Shown here: positions 1 through 6,629 of the stretch, in pieces
Position numbering within the stretch: the stretch's first letter is position 1
Layout of the letters: every line of letters begins with the position of its first letter
Source of the DNA: an uncultured Bacillota bacterium
GTDB lineage: Bacteria; Bacillota; Clostridia; Christensenellales; UBA1242
Assembly: GCA_900545735.1 (NCBI GenBank)
Contig: URAC01000030.1
Coordinates: 1-10,174, forward strand
Reading direction: 5' to 3'
Length of the DNA: 10,174 nucleotides
Made by a program: the position numbers and the translations under genes
Notes under the pieces: model-generated
The model's input: only the letters and a program-made list of their open reading frames with translations
Database searches by the model: none
What the model was told of the DNA's origin: nothing

Positions 1-22
1 TGATATACCTAAGGAAAAATAT

Positions 23-1501
23 ATGAAATTAAAAGATATTTTGTTAAATGTGCCATTAAAAGAAAATTTTAAAGGAAATGCAAATTTAGACATTACAGAT
101 ATATCTTTTGATAGTAGAAAAAATTTTGATAGCTCGCAAAATGCCATTTTTGTTTGTTTGAGAGGTGAAAACACAGATGGGCATAATTTTGCCAAAGATG
201 CTGTAAATAATGGCGCAAAAGTTGTCGTTTGCGAACACAAATTAAATGTCTGCAAAAATGAAGTTGTTGTTGAGTCAACAAGAAAGGCCTTATCGCTTAT
301 GGCATCTAATTTTTATTCCAATCCTCACAAAAAGATGAAGATGATTGCCATAACGGGAACAAATGGGAAAACAACAACAACATATATGCTTAAAAGCATT
401 TTAGAAAGTGCTGGATATAAAGTTGGGCTTGTGGGCACAGAAGGTGCATATATAGGCAAACAATTTGTTTCGGTCAATTTAACAACGCCAGACCCAATGG
501 ACTTGCAAAAGGTATTATCTGAGATGGTCGCTTTTGGTTGTGATTATTGTGTTATGGAAGCATCTGCACATTCCATTTTTTATGAAAAAATTTATGGTAT
601 TAATTATGATGTTTCTATCTTCTCAAATTTGACGCAAGACCATTTAGAATTTTTCAAAACAATGGAAAATTATGGCAATGCAAAAATGAAATTGTTTACT
701 AAACAGTATACAAAAATTGCAGTTACAAACTTAGATAATGAGTGGGGAATGAAAATTGAAAACGGAACTTTGCCCACAATTTCTTATGCTTTAAATAATC
801 CTGCGGATTGCTTTGCTGTGAATATAAACAAAACTTTTTTTGGGTCAAAATTTGTGCTTAATTTGATGGATAATGTATTTGAATGTGAAATCAATTTGCC
901 CGGCAAATTTAACATTTATAACGCTTTAGCGGCGTCAAGTGCCGCCGCCGCTCTGGGAATAGATTGTAAATATATAGCAAAAGGGTTGAGAGATTTGAAA
1001 GGCGTTTCTGGGCGTTTCAACTTTTTGCCGCTAGCAAATGGCGCTTATGCTGTTATAGATTTTGCTCATACGCCTGATGGAATAAAAAATGTGTTAACGG
1101 CAATAAAAGAACTAAACCCTAAAAGATTAATCACAGTTTTTGGCTGTGGCGGAAATCGCGATAAAGGAAAACGGCCATTGATGGGCGAAATTTCCGAACA
1201 ATTTAGCGATTTTACAATAATTACAAGCGATAATCCTAGGTTTGAAAATCCAGAACTGATTATTGATGACATTGAAAGGGGAATGAAGAGCGATAAATTT
1301 GTTAGGATTGTGGATAGAAGCAAAGCAGTTGAAATTGCTATAAACTTGGCTAGAAAGGGCGATATCGTAGCATTGCTAGGCAAGGGGGTTGAAAAATATC
1401 AAGACATCAACGGCGTTAAAGTTCCATATTGTGATTTGGACATCGCAATGCAAACAAATGATAAGATTTCGGAAATACTATCAAAAGTGGAGGCGAAGTG
1501 A
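23..1501 (+). CDS. murE: UDP-N-acetylmuramoyl-tripeptide synthetase, meso-DAP type (MurE)
   Basis: Cytoplasmic Mur ligase that uses ATP to join meso-diaminopimelate to UDP-MurNAc-L-Ala-D-Glu in peptidoglycan precursor synthesis. The 492-aa length is normal for the family. Visible are the N-terminal UDP-binding domain (about 1-100), the ATP P-loop TGTNGKTT (111-118), the TTPDP substrate motif (154-158), the Lys221 in NAKMKLF that is normally carbamylated, and the C-terminal domain (about 330-492). The amino-acid selecting motif is DNPR (403-406), which by family knowledge indicates meso-DAP rather than lysine. The usual GKGHExYQ motif reads GKGVEKYQ (453-460), keeping the Gly and Glu that contact DAP but replacing His with Val. 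The ATG is preceded by AAGGA at 11-15 with 7-nt spacing. The stop overlaps the mraY start (GTGA), so this is the first complete gene of an operon. A TGA at 1-3 could end an upstream gene, but too little sequence is present to say. Confidence 0.97.
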   Translation: MKLKDILLNVPLKENFKGNANLDITDISFDSRKNFDSSQNAIFVCLRGENTDGHNFAKDAVNNGAKVVVCEHKLNVCKNEVVVESTRKALSLMASNFYSNPHKKMKMIAITGTNGKTTTTYMLKSILESAGYKVGLVGTEGAYIGKQFVSVNLTTPDPMDLQKVLSEMVAFGCDYCVMEASAHSIFYEKIYGINYDVSIFSNLTQDHLEFFKTMENYGNAKMKLFTKQYTKIAVTNLDNEWGMKIENGTLPTISYALNNPADCFAVNINKTFFGSKFVLNLMDNVFECEINLPGKFNIYNALAASSAAAALGIDCKYIAKGLRDLKGVSGRFNFLPLANGAYAVIDFAHTPDGIKNVLTAIKELNPKRLITVFGCGGNRDKGKRPLMGEISEQFSDFTIITSDNPRFENPELIIDDIERGMKSDKFVRIVDRSKAVEIAINLARKGDIVALLGKGVEKYQDINGVKVPYCDLDIAMQTNDKISEILSKVEAK

Positions 1502-2496
1502 ATTATTATTTGTTAGCGTTTTTAGTAACTCTTGTTGTGGCTTTAATTTTAGGGCCGCTTGTCATTGCTGCATCTAAAAAACTTAAAGCATCTCAAACTG
1601 TTTTGGAATATGTTAAGGAGCATAGTGGGAAAAGTGGCACTCCAACACTCGGGGGAACAATTTTTATAACTGCAAGCATCGTCGCTTTATGTTTTTTCAC
1701 CAAAAATTATTCGCTTGCAATTATCGCTCTTGCTTCAATGCTTTCTTATGGTATTTTGGGCTTTTTAGATGATTTTATAAAAATAAGATACAAACAAAAT
1801 TTGGGATTAAAGCCTTATCAAAAGATAATTGGTCAAGTTGGCATTGCTTTAATTATCGCTTTTTTCTGTTATTATTCAAACTTGGTTGGAACAACAATTT
1901 ATTTGCCTTTTGTTAAAACGACTGTGGATTTAAGTTGGGGAATAATTCCTTTTATCGTGCTGGTCTATTTGGCAGTTACAAACTCCGTCAATTTAACTGA
2001 CGGCCTTGACGGATTGGCAACTGGCGTATCAATTTCCTACTTGCTTGGATTTTTAGCATTGTTATTTTTGTATCAAAAGTTAGCACCTACGCAACAAATT
2101 GCCAGCGAATATGAAAATTTGATTATTCTATGCATCTGCGTTTTAGGGGCTTTGATTGGCTTTATGGGTTACAATGTTTTTCCTGCCAAGATTTTTATGG
2201 GAGATACAGGTTCGCTCGCCCTAGGTGGATTGATTGCAAGTTTAGCAATCTTTTCAAAACTGGAACTTTACATTCCTTTGCTTGGGATAATGTTCGTTGT
2301 TTCTGCGCTCTCAGTTATCTTGCAAGTCTTGCACTATAAGCGCACGAAAAAACGCATTTTTAAAATGGCACCTTTGCATCATCATTTTCAACAAAGTGGT
2401 GTGCATGAAAATAGAATTACATTCGTATATATATTAATAACTATCATAATGAGTAGCCTTGTGATAATTATTTCTATATTTGCGGGTGGTCTGTGA
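1498..2496 (+). CDS. mraY: Phospho-N-acetylmuramoyl-pentapeptide-transferase (MraY)
   Basis: Polytopic inner-membrane enzyme that transfers phospho-MurNAc-pentapeptide from UDP to undecaprenyl phosphate, giving lipid I. The 332-aa length fits the family. Diagnostic motifs are the Asp pair in GFLDDFIK (DD at 91-92), NLTDGLDGLA (165-174), the GDTGS motif with its nucleophile/metal Asp (235-239) and the PLHHHF histidine cluster (292-297). Around ten hydrophobic segments are spread over the protein. The start is GTG, overlapping the murE stop by four bases. GGAGG at 1489-1493 lies inside the end of murE, so translation is probably coupled. The TGA stop again overlaps the next gene by four bases. 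It acts directly after the soluble Mur ligases encoded on both sides. Confidence 0.97.
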   Translation: MNYYLLAFLVTLVVALILGPLVIAASKKLKASQTVLEYVKEHSGKSGTPTLGGTIFITASIVALCFFTKNYSLAIIALASMLSYGILGFLDDFIKIRYKQNLGLKPYQKIIGQVGIALIIAFFCYYSNLVGTTIYLPFVKTTVDLSWGIIPFIVLVYLAVTNSVNLTDGLDGLATGVSISYLLGFLALLFLYQKLAPTQQIASEYENLIILCICVLGALIGFMGYNVFPAKIFMGDTGSLALGGLIASLAIFSKLELYIPLLGIMFVVSALSVILQVLHYKRTKKRIFKMAPLHHHFQQSGVHENRITFVYILITIIMSSLVIIISIFAGGL

Positions 2497-3851
2497 AAAA
2501 CAATTTAAAAAATAAAAACATTTTAGTTTATGGGCTTGGCAAGAGCGGAATTGCCAGTTATGAACTTTTAAAAACTGTAAAAGCAAATGTTACAACTTAT
2601 GACGATAAAAGATTCCCAAACAAAGTTTTAGATTTAGAAAACTCTAATTTTGATTTGGCTGTTGTTAGTCCTGGAATTTCGCGAAATAGTGAGTTATATC
2701 AAAAATTATTAAGAAAAAATATAAAAATCATTTCTGAAATTGAGCTTGCCCATTTATTTTTAAAAGGCAAGAAAATTGCAATTACTGGAACAAATGGTAA
2801 AACAACCACCATAACTTTATTAGGGCATATATTTAAAAGCTGCGCAAATAGATTTAAAAGAAAAAATATTTTTGTTGTGGGCAATGTGGGAATGCCGCTA
2901 TCAAGCATAGCGCTAAAAACAAATCGCAACAGTTTATCGCTCATTGAACTGAGCAGTTTTCAACTTGAAAAGACAGAAAAATTCAATGCTGATATAGTGT
3001 CGATTTTGAATATTGCTCCTGACCATTTGGACAGATATAAAAATGTAAATGAGTACATATTGGCAAAAGAAAGAATTTTTGAAAATCAAAATTCCAATCA
3101 AATTGCTGTGTTAAATTATAATGACAAATATTTTAATAGATTTTTGTCTAAGTGCAAAGGAAAGGCATATTATTTTTCATTGAATGATGAAAGTCAAAAT
3201 GAACAATTCAAAGGCATATTTAAGCACGAAGATAGATTGTTTTTTAAAGAAAAAAACATTGAATATCTGTTAAGCGTAAAAGATGTAAAACTTATTGGAA
3301 ATAAAAACTTAGAAAACATTTTGGCGGCGGTCTTAATTTCAAAGATGGAGGGCTTAAATATGAAAAAGGTTGAGAATGCAATCAATAACTTTATGCCATT
3401 GGAAAATAGACTTGAAATAATAAAAGAAGATAAGAATGCAATCTTTATCAACGATAGTAAAGCAACAAACATAGCAAGTGCTGTGGCCGACATTAAAGCG
3501 ATTGATGGAAAAAAGATAGTTTTGCTTGGTGGAAGCGATAAAGGCGAAGATTTTTCAACTTTGGCAAAGCAATTAAAAGCAAACAAACAAATAGTTAAAT
3601 TTATTGTTTACGGAGCGACATCAAAGAAAATTTCCACTGCTTTTGATAATTTTAAGATTAAAAATTATGAGATTATGGGAAATTTTGAAAGTGCGGTTAA
3701 ATTGTCAAAGGAATTGGCAAGCAATTCAAATTTTAAAATTGCGGTGCTATTAGCGCCTGCTTGTGCAAGTTTTGATGAATTTGAAAATTATATAGAGCGG
3801 GGCAAAGCTTTTAAAAAATTGATAATTTTAGATAACCAAAAGGAAGGGTGA
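2493..3851 (+). CDS. murD: UDP-N-acetylmuramoylalanine--D-glutamate ligase (MurD)
   Basis: Cytoplasmic ATP-dependent ligase adding D-glutamate to UDP-MurNAc-L-Ala, two steps before MurE completes its own addition. The protein is 452 aa. An N-terminal Rossmann-like domain (LVYGLGKSGIA, 11-21) is followed by the P-loop GTNGKTTT (99-106), ELSSFQL (152-158), NIAPDHLDRY (173-182) and the Lys192 of AKERIF that is expected to be carbamylated. The C-terminal ligase domain has NDSKATN (320-326), LLGGSDKG (344-351) and LAPACASFDEF (420-430). The residues usually invariant across Mur ligases are present (His178, Asn272, Asn275, Arg306, Asp321). The His of the GxHNxxN motif is Lys (GNKNLEN, 269-275), and the His before the invariant Arg is Asn. 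Start is GTG overlapping the mraY stop. The ribosome binding site is weak (GGGTGG, 2484-2489), suggesting dependence on upstream translation. Confidence 0.96.
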   Translation: MKNNLKNKNILVYGLGKSGIASYELLKTVKANVTTYDDKRFPNKVLDLENSNFDLAVVSPGISRNSELYQKLLRKNIKIISEIELAHLFLKGKKIAITGTNGKTTTITLLGHIFKSCANRFKRKNIFVVGNVGMPLSSIALKTNRNSLSLIELSSFQLEKTEKFNADIVSILNIAPDHLDRYKNVNEYILAKERIFENQNSNQIAVLNYNDKYFNRFLSKCKGKAYYFSLNDESQNEQFKGIFKHEDRLFFKEKNIEYLLSVKDVKLIGNKNLENILAAVLISKMEGLNMKKVENAINNFMPLENRLEIIKEDKNAIFINDSKATNIASAVADIKAIDGKKIVLLGGSDKGEDFSTLAKQLKANKQIVKFIVYGATSKKISTAFDNFKIKNYEIMGNFESAVKLSKELASNSNFKIAVLLAPACASFDEFENYIERGKAFKKLIILDNQKEG

Positions 3852-5035
3852 TGAAAGCACAAAAGGCAAAATTTTCGCCTAAAAAGTTAAAATTTAACAT
3901 TGATTATGCTGGACTCTTTACAAGAGGCGGCAAAATTTTCGATGCAAAAAGTTTAAGCGTTTTTCTTTTGGTTTGCGGCCTTGCAATTTTTGGCTGCATT
4001 ATGGTGTATAGCGCAAGCAGTTATATTGCCAACTATCGTTATTCAAATCCATATTTTTATTTAACAAAACAAATAATCGGCGCAGTGTTAGGCATAATTG
4101 CAATGTTTGTTTGCTCATTTATCAACTATCAAAAACTTAAAAAATTAAAATGGCGGCTCGTTATAATTTCTGCGATTCTTTTAGTGCTTGTTTTTGTGCC
4201 TGGAATTGGAGTGGAAAATTATGGTGCAAAGCGTTGGCTTAACTTGGGATTTTTTACCATTCAACCTAGCGAATTTGCAAAATTTGCATTGGTCCTTTTT
4301 GCTGCGGCATATTTGTCAGACAACTATGAAAAAATAGGAAAATTCAAAACGCTATTGCCAGTTTTAGGAGTTGGATTAGGATTTTGCCTTTTAGTTATTT
4401 TAGAACCTAATATGTCAATTACAATGTGTATTGGCCTCATTATGTTGTTTATGCTTTTTGTTGGCGGAGCAAAGATGAAACATTTTGTTTGGCTTGGCAT
4501 TCCTGCCGCTTGCGCTGTTCCTGCTTTAATAATAATTGAACCTTATAGAATTCAAAGATTTATGGCTTTTTTGAACCCGTGGGCGAGCCCTCAGGCGGAA
4601 GGATTTCAACTGATTCAATCGTTATATTCTCTTGGCTCGGGCGGACTTTTTGGCGTTGGATTAGGAAATTCCAGACAAAAATATATGTTTTTGCCATTTT
4701 CTGAAAGCGATTTTATCTTTTCAATAATTGGTGAAGAGTTGGGGCTTTTTGGGGCAATTTTAACGTTGATTGTCTTTGCAGTGCTTATATATTTATTAAT
4801 CAACATTGCTAGAAACGCAAAAGATAGATTTGGAGCGCTTTTAGTTTTGGGAGTTGCAAGCGTAATTTCAATTCAAGTCATTTTAAATGTTTGTGTTGTT
4901 TCTGGACTAATTCCGCCAACGGGGCTGCCACTTCCGTTTATCTCCGCAGGCTCAACATCTCTCGTTGTGTTCATGTCCGCAGTCGGAATTTGCCTCAATG
5001 TCGAAAGACAAAGCATGAAAAAAACAATCTGTTGA
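3851..5035 (+). CDS. ftsW: SEDS-family peptidoglycan glycosyltransferase (FtsW)
   Basis: Integral membrane glycan polymerase that uses lipid II at the division septum together with a class B penicillin-binding protein. A basic cytoplasmic tail of about 33 residues precedes the first membrane helix. About ten transmembrane segments follow. SEDS signatures (numbered from the ATG) include GAKRWLNLG (126-134), QPSEFAKF (138-145), FLNPW (240-244), the SESDFIFSIIGEELG loop (284-298) whose Asp287 matches the catalytic Asp of RodA/FtsW, and PPTGLPLPFISAGSTS (355-370). Length is 394 aa. I chose ATG at 3851 over GTG at 3848 because AGGAAG at 3841-3846 is better spaced from it; it overlaps the murD stop by one base (TGATG). 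FtsW is preferred over RodA or SpoVE because of its position after murD, although SpoVE occupies this place in B. subtilis and cannot be excluded. A diverged copy of its last 25 sense codons occurs at 6216-6293. Confidence 0.93.
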   Translation: MKAQKAKFSPKKLKFNIDYAGLFTRGGKIFDAKSLSVFLLVCGLAIFGCIMVYSASSYIANYRYSNPYFYLTKQIIGAVLGIIAMFVCSFINYQKLKKLKWRLVIISAILLVLVFVPGIGVENYGAKRWLNLGFFTIQPSEFAKFALVLFAAAYLSDNYEKIGKFKTLLPVLGVGLGFCLLVILEPNMSITMCIGLIMLFMLFVGGAKMKHFVWLGIPAACAVPALIIIEPYRIQRFMAFLNPWASPQAEGFQLIQSLYSLGSGGLFGVGLGNSRQKYMFLPFSESDFIFSIIGEELGLFGAILTLIVFAVLIYLLINIARNAKDRFGALLVLGVASVISIQVILNVCVVSGLIPPTGLPLPFISAGSTSLVVFMSAVGICLNVERQSMKKTIC

Positions 5036-5057
5036 CACTTTGAATAAAAAGTGCAAT

Positions 5058-5089
5058 AAAAATACCCACCAATATTGGTGGGTGTTTTT
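5058..5089. terminator. Bidirectional intrinsic terminator after ftsW
   Basis: A GC-rich hairpin with left arm AAAAATACCCACCA (5058-5071), loop ATAT and right arm TGGTGGGTGTTTTT (5076-5089). The 14-bp stem contains one G-T pair. It is flanked by a T-run on the plus strand and, read backward, by a T-run on the minus strand. It can therefore end both the murE-ftsW transcript and the convergent gene whose stop codon starts at its right edge (5089-5091). A smaller 6-bp hairpin (CACTTT/AAAGTG, 5036-5053) lies just before it. Confidence 0.9.
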
Positions 5090-5649
5090 CAAAATTCTAA
5101 TGTTTGGTCATATTGTTTTGCATATTCTTGATTTTTGCATTTTTGTTTGGACCGTCTTTCATTTTCAATATTTCTCAAAGCGGATTTGCTATAGGATTCA
5201 ACAAAATTAACCGCTTTTTCAATTTTTGCAATAGTGGTAATATCAATAAAATTTTCAGGGTTATTAAATACTGCCTCAAAGATTTTTCTGCTATTATCCA
5301 TACGATTGCATTCTAATACTTCCATAATTTGCCTTGTGCGATAAAAACATTTATCATCACCATTTCTGAAAATTGCCCTTGCGTTTGCATTTATGTCTTC
5401 AAATTTACCACATAATGGAAATGCTTTTAATCCGTCTTTTGTCTCATATACATTAACATAGTAAAAACGACAAAAACCATCGGCGTCTCTACTTTCTTTC
5501 CCATATGTATGAAGCGAAGGGTTGTGTAAAGAATGAATTTCATTTTTGGTCAAGATTTTGATTTTTGTTTTTTGGTTGTTCAAAACACCAAACCTACAAT
5601 CTCCAAACTCATAAATCAAAAGCAAATCTTTAATTTTGTATTTTTCCAT
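5089..5649 (-). CDS. Hypothetical protein, 186 aa, unrecognised
   Basis: I do not recognise this protein. It looks soluble: there is no signal peptide or membrane segment. The first 85 residues are mixed polar/hydrophobic and resemble a compact beta-rich fold (IYEFGDCRFGVLNN; FCRFYYVNVYETKDGLKAFPLCGKF). The centre contains RAIFRNGDDKCFYRTRQIMEVLECNRMD, and the last 50 residues are strongly charged and likely helical (KIEKAVNFVESY, then NERRSKQKCKNQEYAKQ). Seven cysteines could matter but form no clear metal motif. It is a real gene by its signals: ATG preceded by AGGAGA (about 5655-5660) with 6-nt spacing, and a near-consensus promoter about 35 bases further upstream. It is convergent with ftsW, shares its terminator and forms a single-gene transcript. 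The isolated minus-strand location between housekeeping operons suggests an accessory gene. Confidence 0.8.
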   Translation of the reverse strand: MEKYKIKDLLLIYEFGDCRFGVLNNQKTKIKILTKNEIHSLHNPSLHTYGKESRDADGFCRFYYVNVYETKDGLKAFPLCGKFEDINANARAIFRNGDDKCFYRTRQIMEVLECNRMDNSRKIFEAVFNNPENFIDITTIAKIEKAVNFVESYSKSALRNIENERRSKQKCKNQEYAKQYDQTLEF

Positions 5650-5681
5650 CGAATATCTCCTTTTGTTTATTTAATGCAAGC

Positions 5682-5710
5682 ATTATAACACAATGCAATA
5701 TATAAGTCAA
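5682..5710 (-). promoter_or_regulatory. Strong sigma-A-type promoter with tandem -35 element and dyad over -10
   Basis: Reading the minus strand, TTGACT (5710-5705), a 17-nt spacer and a perfect TATAAT (5687-5682) are seen, with an extended TG one base before the -10. The heptamer ATTGACT is tandemly repeated, so a second TTGACT (5717-5712) lies directly upstream. An imperfect palindrome GCATT-N7-AATGC (5680-5696) covers the -10 box and could be an operator. The promoter drives the 186-aa gene at 5649. Confidence 0.82.
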
Positions 5711-5740
5711 TAGTCAATTTGGCTCCTGCCACTTGATTAG

Positions 5741-6022
5741 AATGCCACAAAAGAAATTTCTAGGGATTGCATCATTCTAAAAACAGACTTTGGATATGTT
5801 GCAATTTTGCCGGTTGGAATGTCGCAGATATGTTCATGCAACTTTGAAAAAGACTTGTATGTTGGCAAAAAAGTGAAGAGGGGCGACCCGCTTGGCTATT
5901 TTATGTTTGGTGGCAGCGACATTGTCATGATATTTGACAAATCTCTTGAATGTGTCTCGCTGGTTCATAATGAGCATTTGTTGATGGGAGAAAATTACGC
6001 CAACTTAAAAATCAAAAACTAA
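5741..6022 (+). pseudogene. C-terminal remnant of phosphatidylserine decarboxylase
   Basis: About 93 codons remain after an in-frame TAG at 5738-5740. They match the C-terminal part of the phosphatidylserine decarboxylase proenzyme family: an N-x-x-x-E-I-S-R start like the family N-x-R-E, then ILKTDFGYVAILPVG, KVKRGDPLGYFMFGGSDIV, and a final HLLMGENYA. The GGS element corresponds to the site where the proenzyme cuts itself between Gly and Ser to form the pyruvoyl group; the following residue here is Asp rather than the usual Thr. The N-terminal two thirds, including the catalytic Asp and His, are missing, so it cannot be an active enzyme. TTG at 5807 could start a 71-aa product, but there is no good ribosome binding site or promoter. 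The match is from motif memory, not a search. It could alternatively be a truncated paralogue with another role. Confidence 0.72.
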
Positions 6023-6024
6023 GT

Positions 6025-6061
6025 ATAAAACGCAACAATCAATTCGACTCTTGTGTTTTAT
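6025..6061 (+). terminator. Possible weak hairpin after the decarboxylase remnant
   Basis: ATAAAACGCAA (6025-6035) pairs with TTGTGTTTTAT (6051-6061) with one G-T pair and a 15-nt loop, followed by a T-rich stretch. It lies just after the remnant's stop and may be its old terminator. The AT-rich stem and long loop make this doubtful. Confidence 0.3.
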
Positions 6062-6111
6062 GATATTTTATGTTATTTTAATATTATTAAATGAATGGAG
6101 GAACAAAACAA

Positions 6112-6215
6112 ATGGATATTGGCATCAACTGCGAAGAAGGAAAATTTAAGTTTAGAGTTTGTGGCATTTTGGAACATAATGGCAAATATTTGGCAGTAAA
6201 AATGAATAACAACAA
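6112..6215 (+). pseudogene. 5' fragment of a Nudix hydrolase gene
   Basis: About 34 codons from ATG 6112, which follows GGAGG (6097-6101) at good spacing, encode the typical N-terminus of a small Clostridia-type Nudix hydrolase: MDIGINCEEGKFKFRV, then CGILEHNGKYLAVKMNNN. In intact relatives this continues into the LPGGH and Nudix box (GX5EX7REUXEEXGU) that bind metal and cleave nucleoside diphosphate derivatives. Here the sequence stops matching at about 6215 and passes into an ftsW-like 3' end in another frame, so the Nudix box is absent. The open frame continues nonsensically to 6300 (63 aa from ATG 6112). An earlier ATG at 6091 is unlikely because the ribosome binding site lies downstream of it. 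The start signals are intact, so a short peptide may still be made. Confidence 0.68.
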
Positions 6216-6293
6216 TTTATCTCCGCAGGCTCAACATCGCTCATTGTCTTTATGGCGGCCGTTGGCCTTTGCCTTAATGTTTATAGACAATAA
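6216..6293 (+). pseudogene. 3' end of an ftsW/spoVE-like gene, detached
   Basis: Read in the frame of 6216, 25 sense codons and a TAA encode FISAGSTSLIVFMAAVGLC followed by LNVYRQ. This matches the C-terminus of the FtsW at 3851-5035 at 21 of 25 residues and about 61 of 75 bases (counted by eye). The first 23 bases (6216-6238) are identical to 4937-4959. Most later differences are at third codon positions, so the piece comes from a functional SEDS gene, not from recent drift of a dead copy. Nothing of the preceding SEDS sequence is present. It is joined directly to the Nudix fragment, two bases out of its frame. The donor could be a paralogue such as spoVE or rodA, or a related strain's ftsW. 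Confidence 0.85.
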
Positions 6294-6333
6294 AAAATGA
6301 AGTCATCTCAATTATAAGATGACTTCATTTTTT
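6292..6333. terminator. Perfect 17-bp bidirectional terminator
   Basis: Left arm AAAAAATGAAGTCATCT (6292-6308), loop CAATTATA, right arm AGATGACTTCATTTTTT (6317-6333), with no mismatch. The run of A on one side and T on the other allows termination in both directions. It directly follows the ftsW-like tail's stop, so it may be that gene's original terminator carried along. It also lies downstream of the minus-strand regulator gene ending at 6402. Confidence 0.9.
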
Positions 6334-6401
6334 AAAATAATAAATTATATCAAAGTGAATACTGAAACAATGATAAAATTTATTATATTTTTTTAAAGTT
6401 T

Positions 6402-6566
6402 TTATTTGTTTTCTTCAATATACTTTTCTAAGGCAAATTCAATTTCTTTGTTAATTGAACGCTTATTTCTAATCGCTATCTCTTTTATTGCTTCCATAAT
6501 GTCTTCTGAAACTCTCAAAGAAAAAGCGGAATAATAATTGCCTCTTATCTGTTCGAATTTATCCAT
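6402..6566 (-). CDS. Arc-type ribbon-helix-helix DNA-binding protein, 54 aa
   Basis: Small transcriptional regulator of the ribbon-helix-helix (Arc/MetJ) type. After a short N-terminus (MDKFEQIRGNYY) comes the DNA-contacting strand SAFSLRV (13-19), helix A SEDIMEAIKEIAIRN (20-34), the turn and helix B beginning KRSINKEIEFALEKYIEEN (35-53). RSINKEI corresponds to the Arc-family signature RSMNAEI. Members act as dimers of dimers, inserting the strand in the major groove. The ATG follows GGAGGAG (about 6570-6576) and a sigma-A-like promoter. That promoter overlaps two 10-bp direct repeats that are good candidates for an autoregulatory operator. The gene is monocistronic and ends before the bidirectional terminator. 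Antitoxins often have this fold, but no toxin gene adjoins it, so a toxin-antitoxin role is not supported. Confidence 0.87.
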   Translation of the reverse strand: MDKFEQIRGNYYSAFSLRVSEDIMEAIKEIAIRNKRSINKEIEFALEKYIEENK

Positions 6567-6600
6567 TTTCTCCTCCATCTAAGATTATTAATCAGTATTC

Positions 6601-6629
6601 AAAATATTATGATGTCAAATTGATGTCAA
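6601..6629 (-). promoter_or_regulatory. Sigma-A-type promoter of the ribbon-helix-helix gene
   Basis: On the minus strand, a perfect TTGACA (6629-6624), a 17-nt spacer and TATTTT (6606-6601) are followed by the gene's ribosome binding site about 25 bases on. A second TTGACA (6618-6613) lies in the spacer as part of the direct repeat. Confidence 0.7.

Noticed and set aside
1066..1383. 105-codon minus-strand frame inside murE
   Set aside because: Antisense shadow of a confidently identified gene, with low-complexity Ser/Ile/Leu-rich translation and no ribosome binding site noted.
3194..3586. 130-codon minus-strand frame inside murD
   Set aside because: Antisense shadow; Phe/Ser-rich translation typical of the reverse complement of an AT-rich coding region.
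5032..5037. TTGACA at the ftsW stop as a promoter
   Set aside because: No suitable -10 at 16-18 bases, and a terminator follows at once.
6091..6300. 69-codon open frame as a novel small protein
   Set aside because: Its first half is a Nudix N-terminus and its second half is an ftsW-like 3' end read out of frame, so it is a fusion of fragments.
6402..6566. Toxin-antitoxin module with the ribbon-helix-helix protein as antitoxin
   Set aside because: No partner gene lies up- or downstream on the same strand; terminator and divergent promoter flank it closely.
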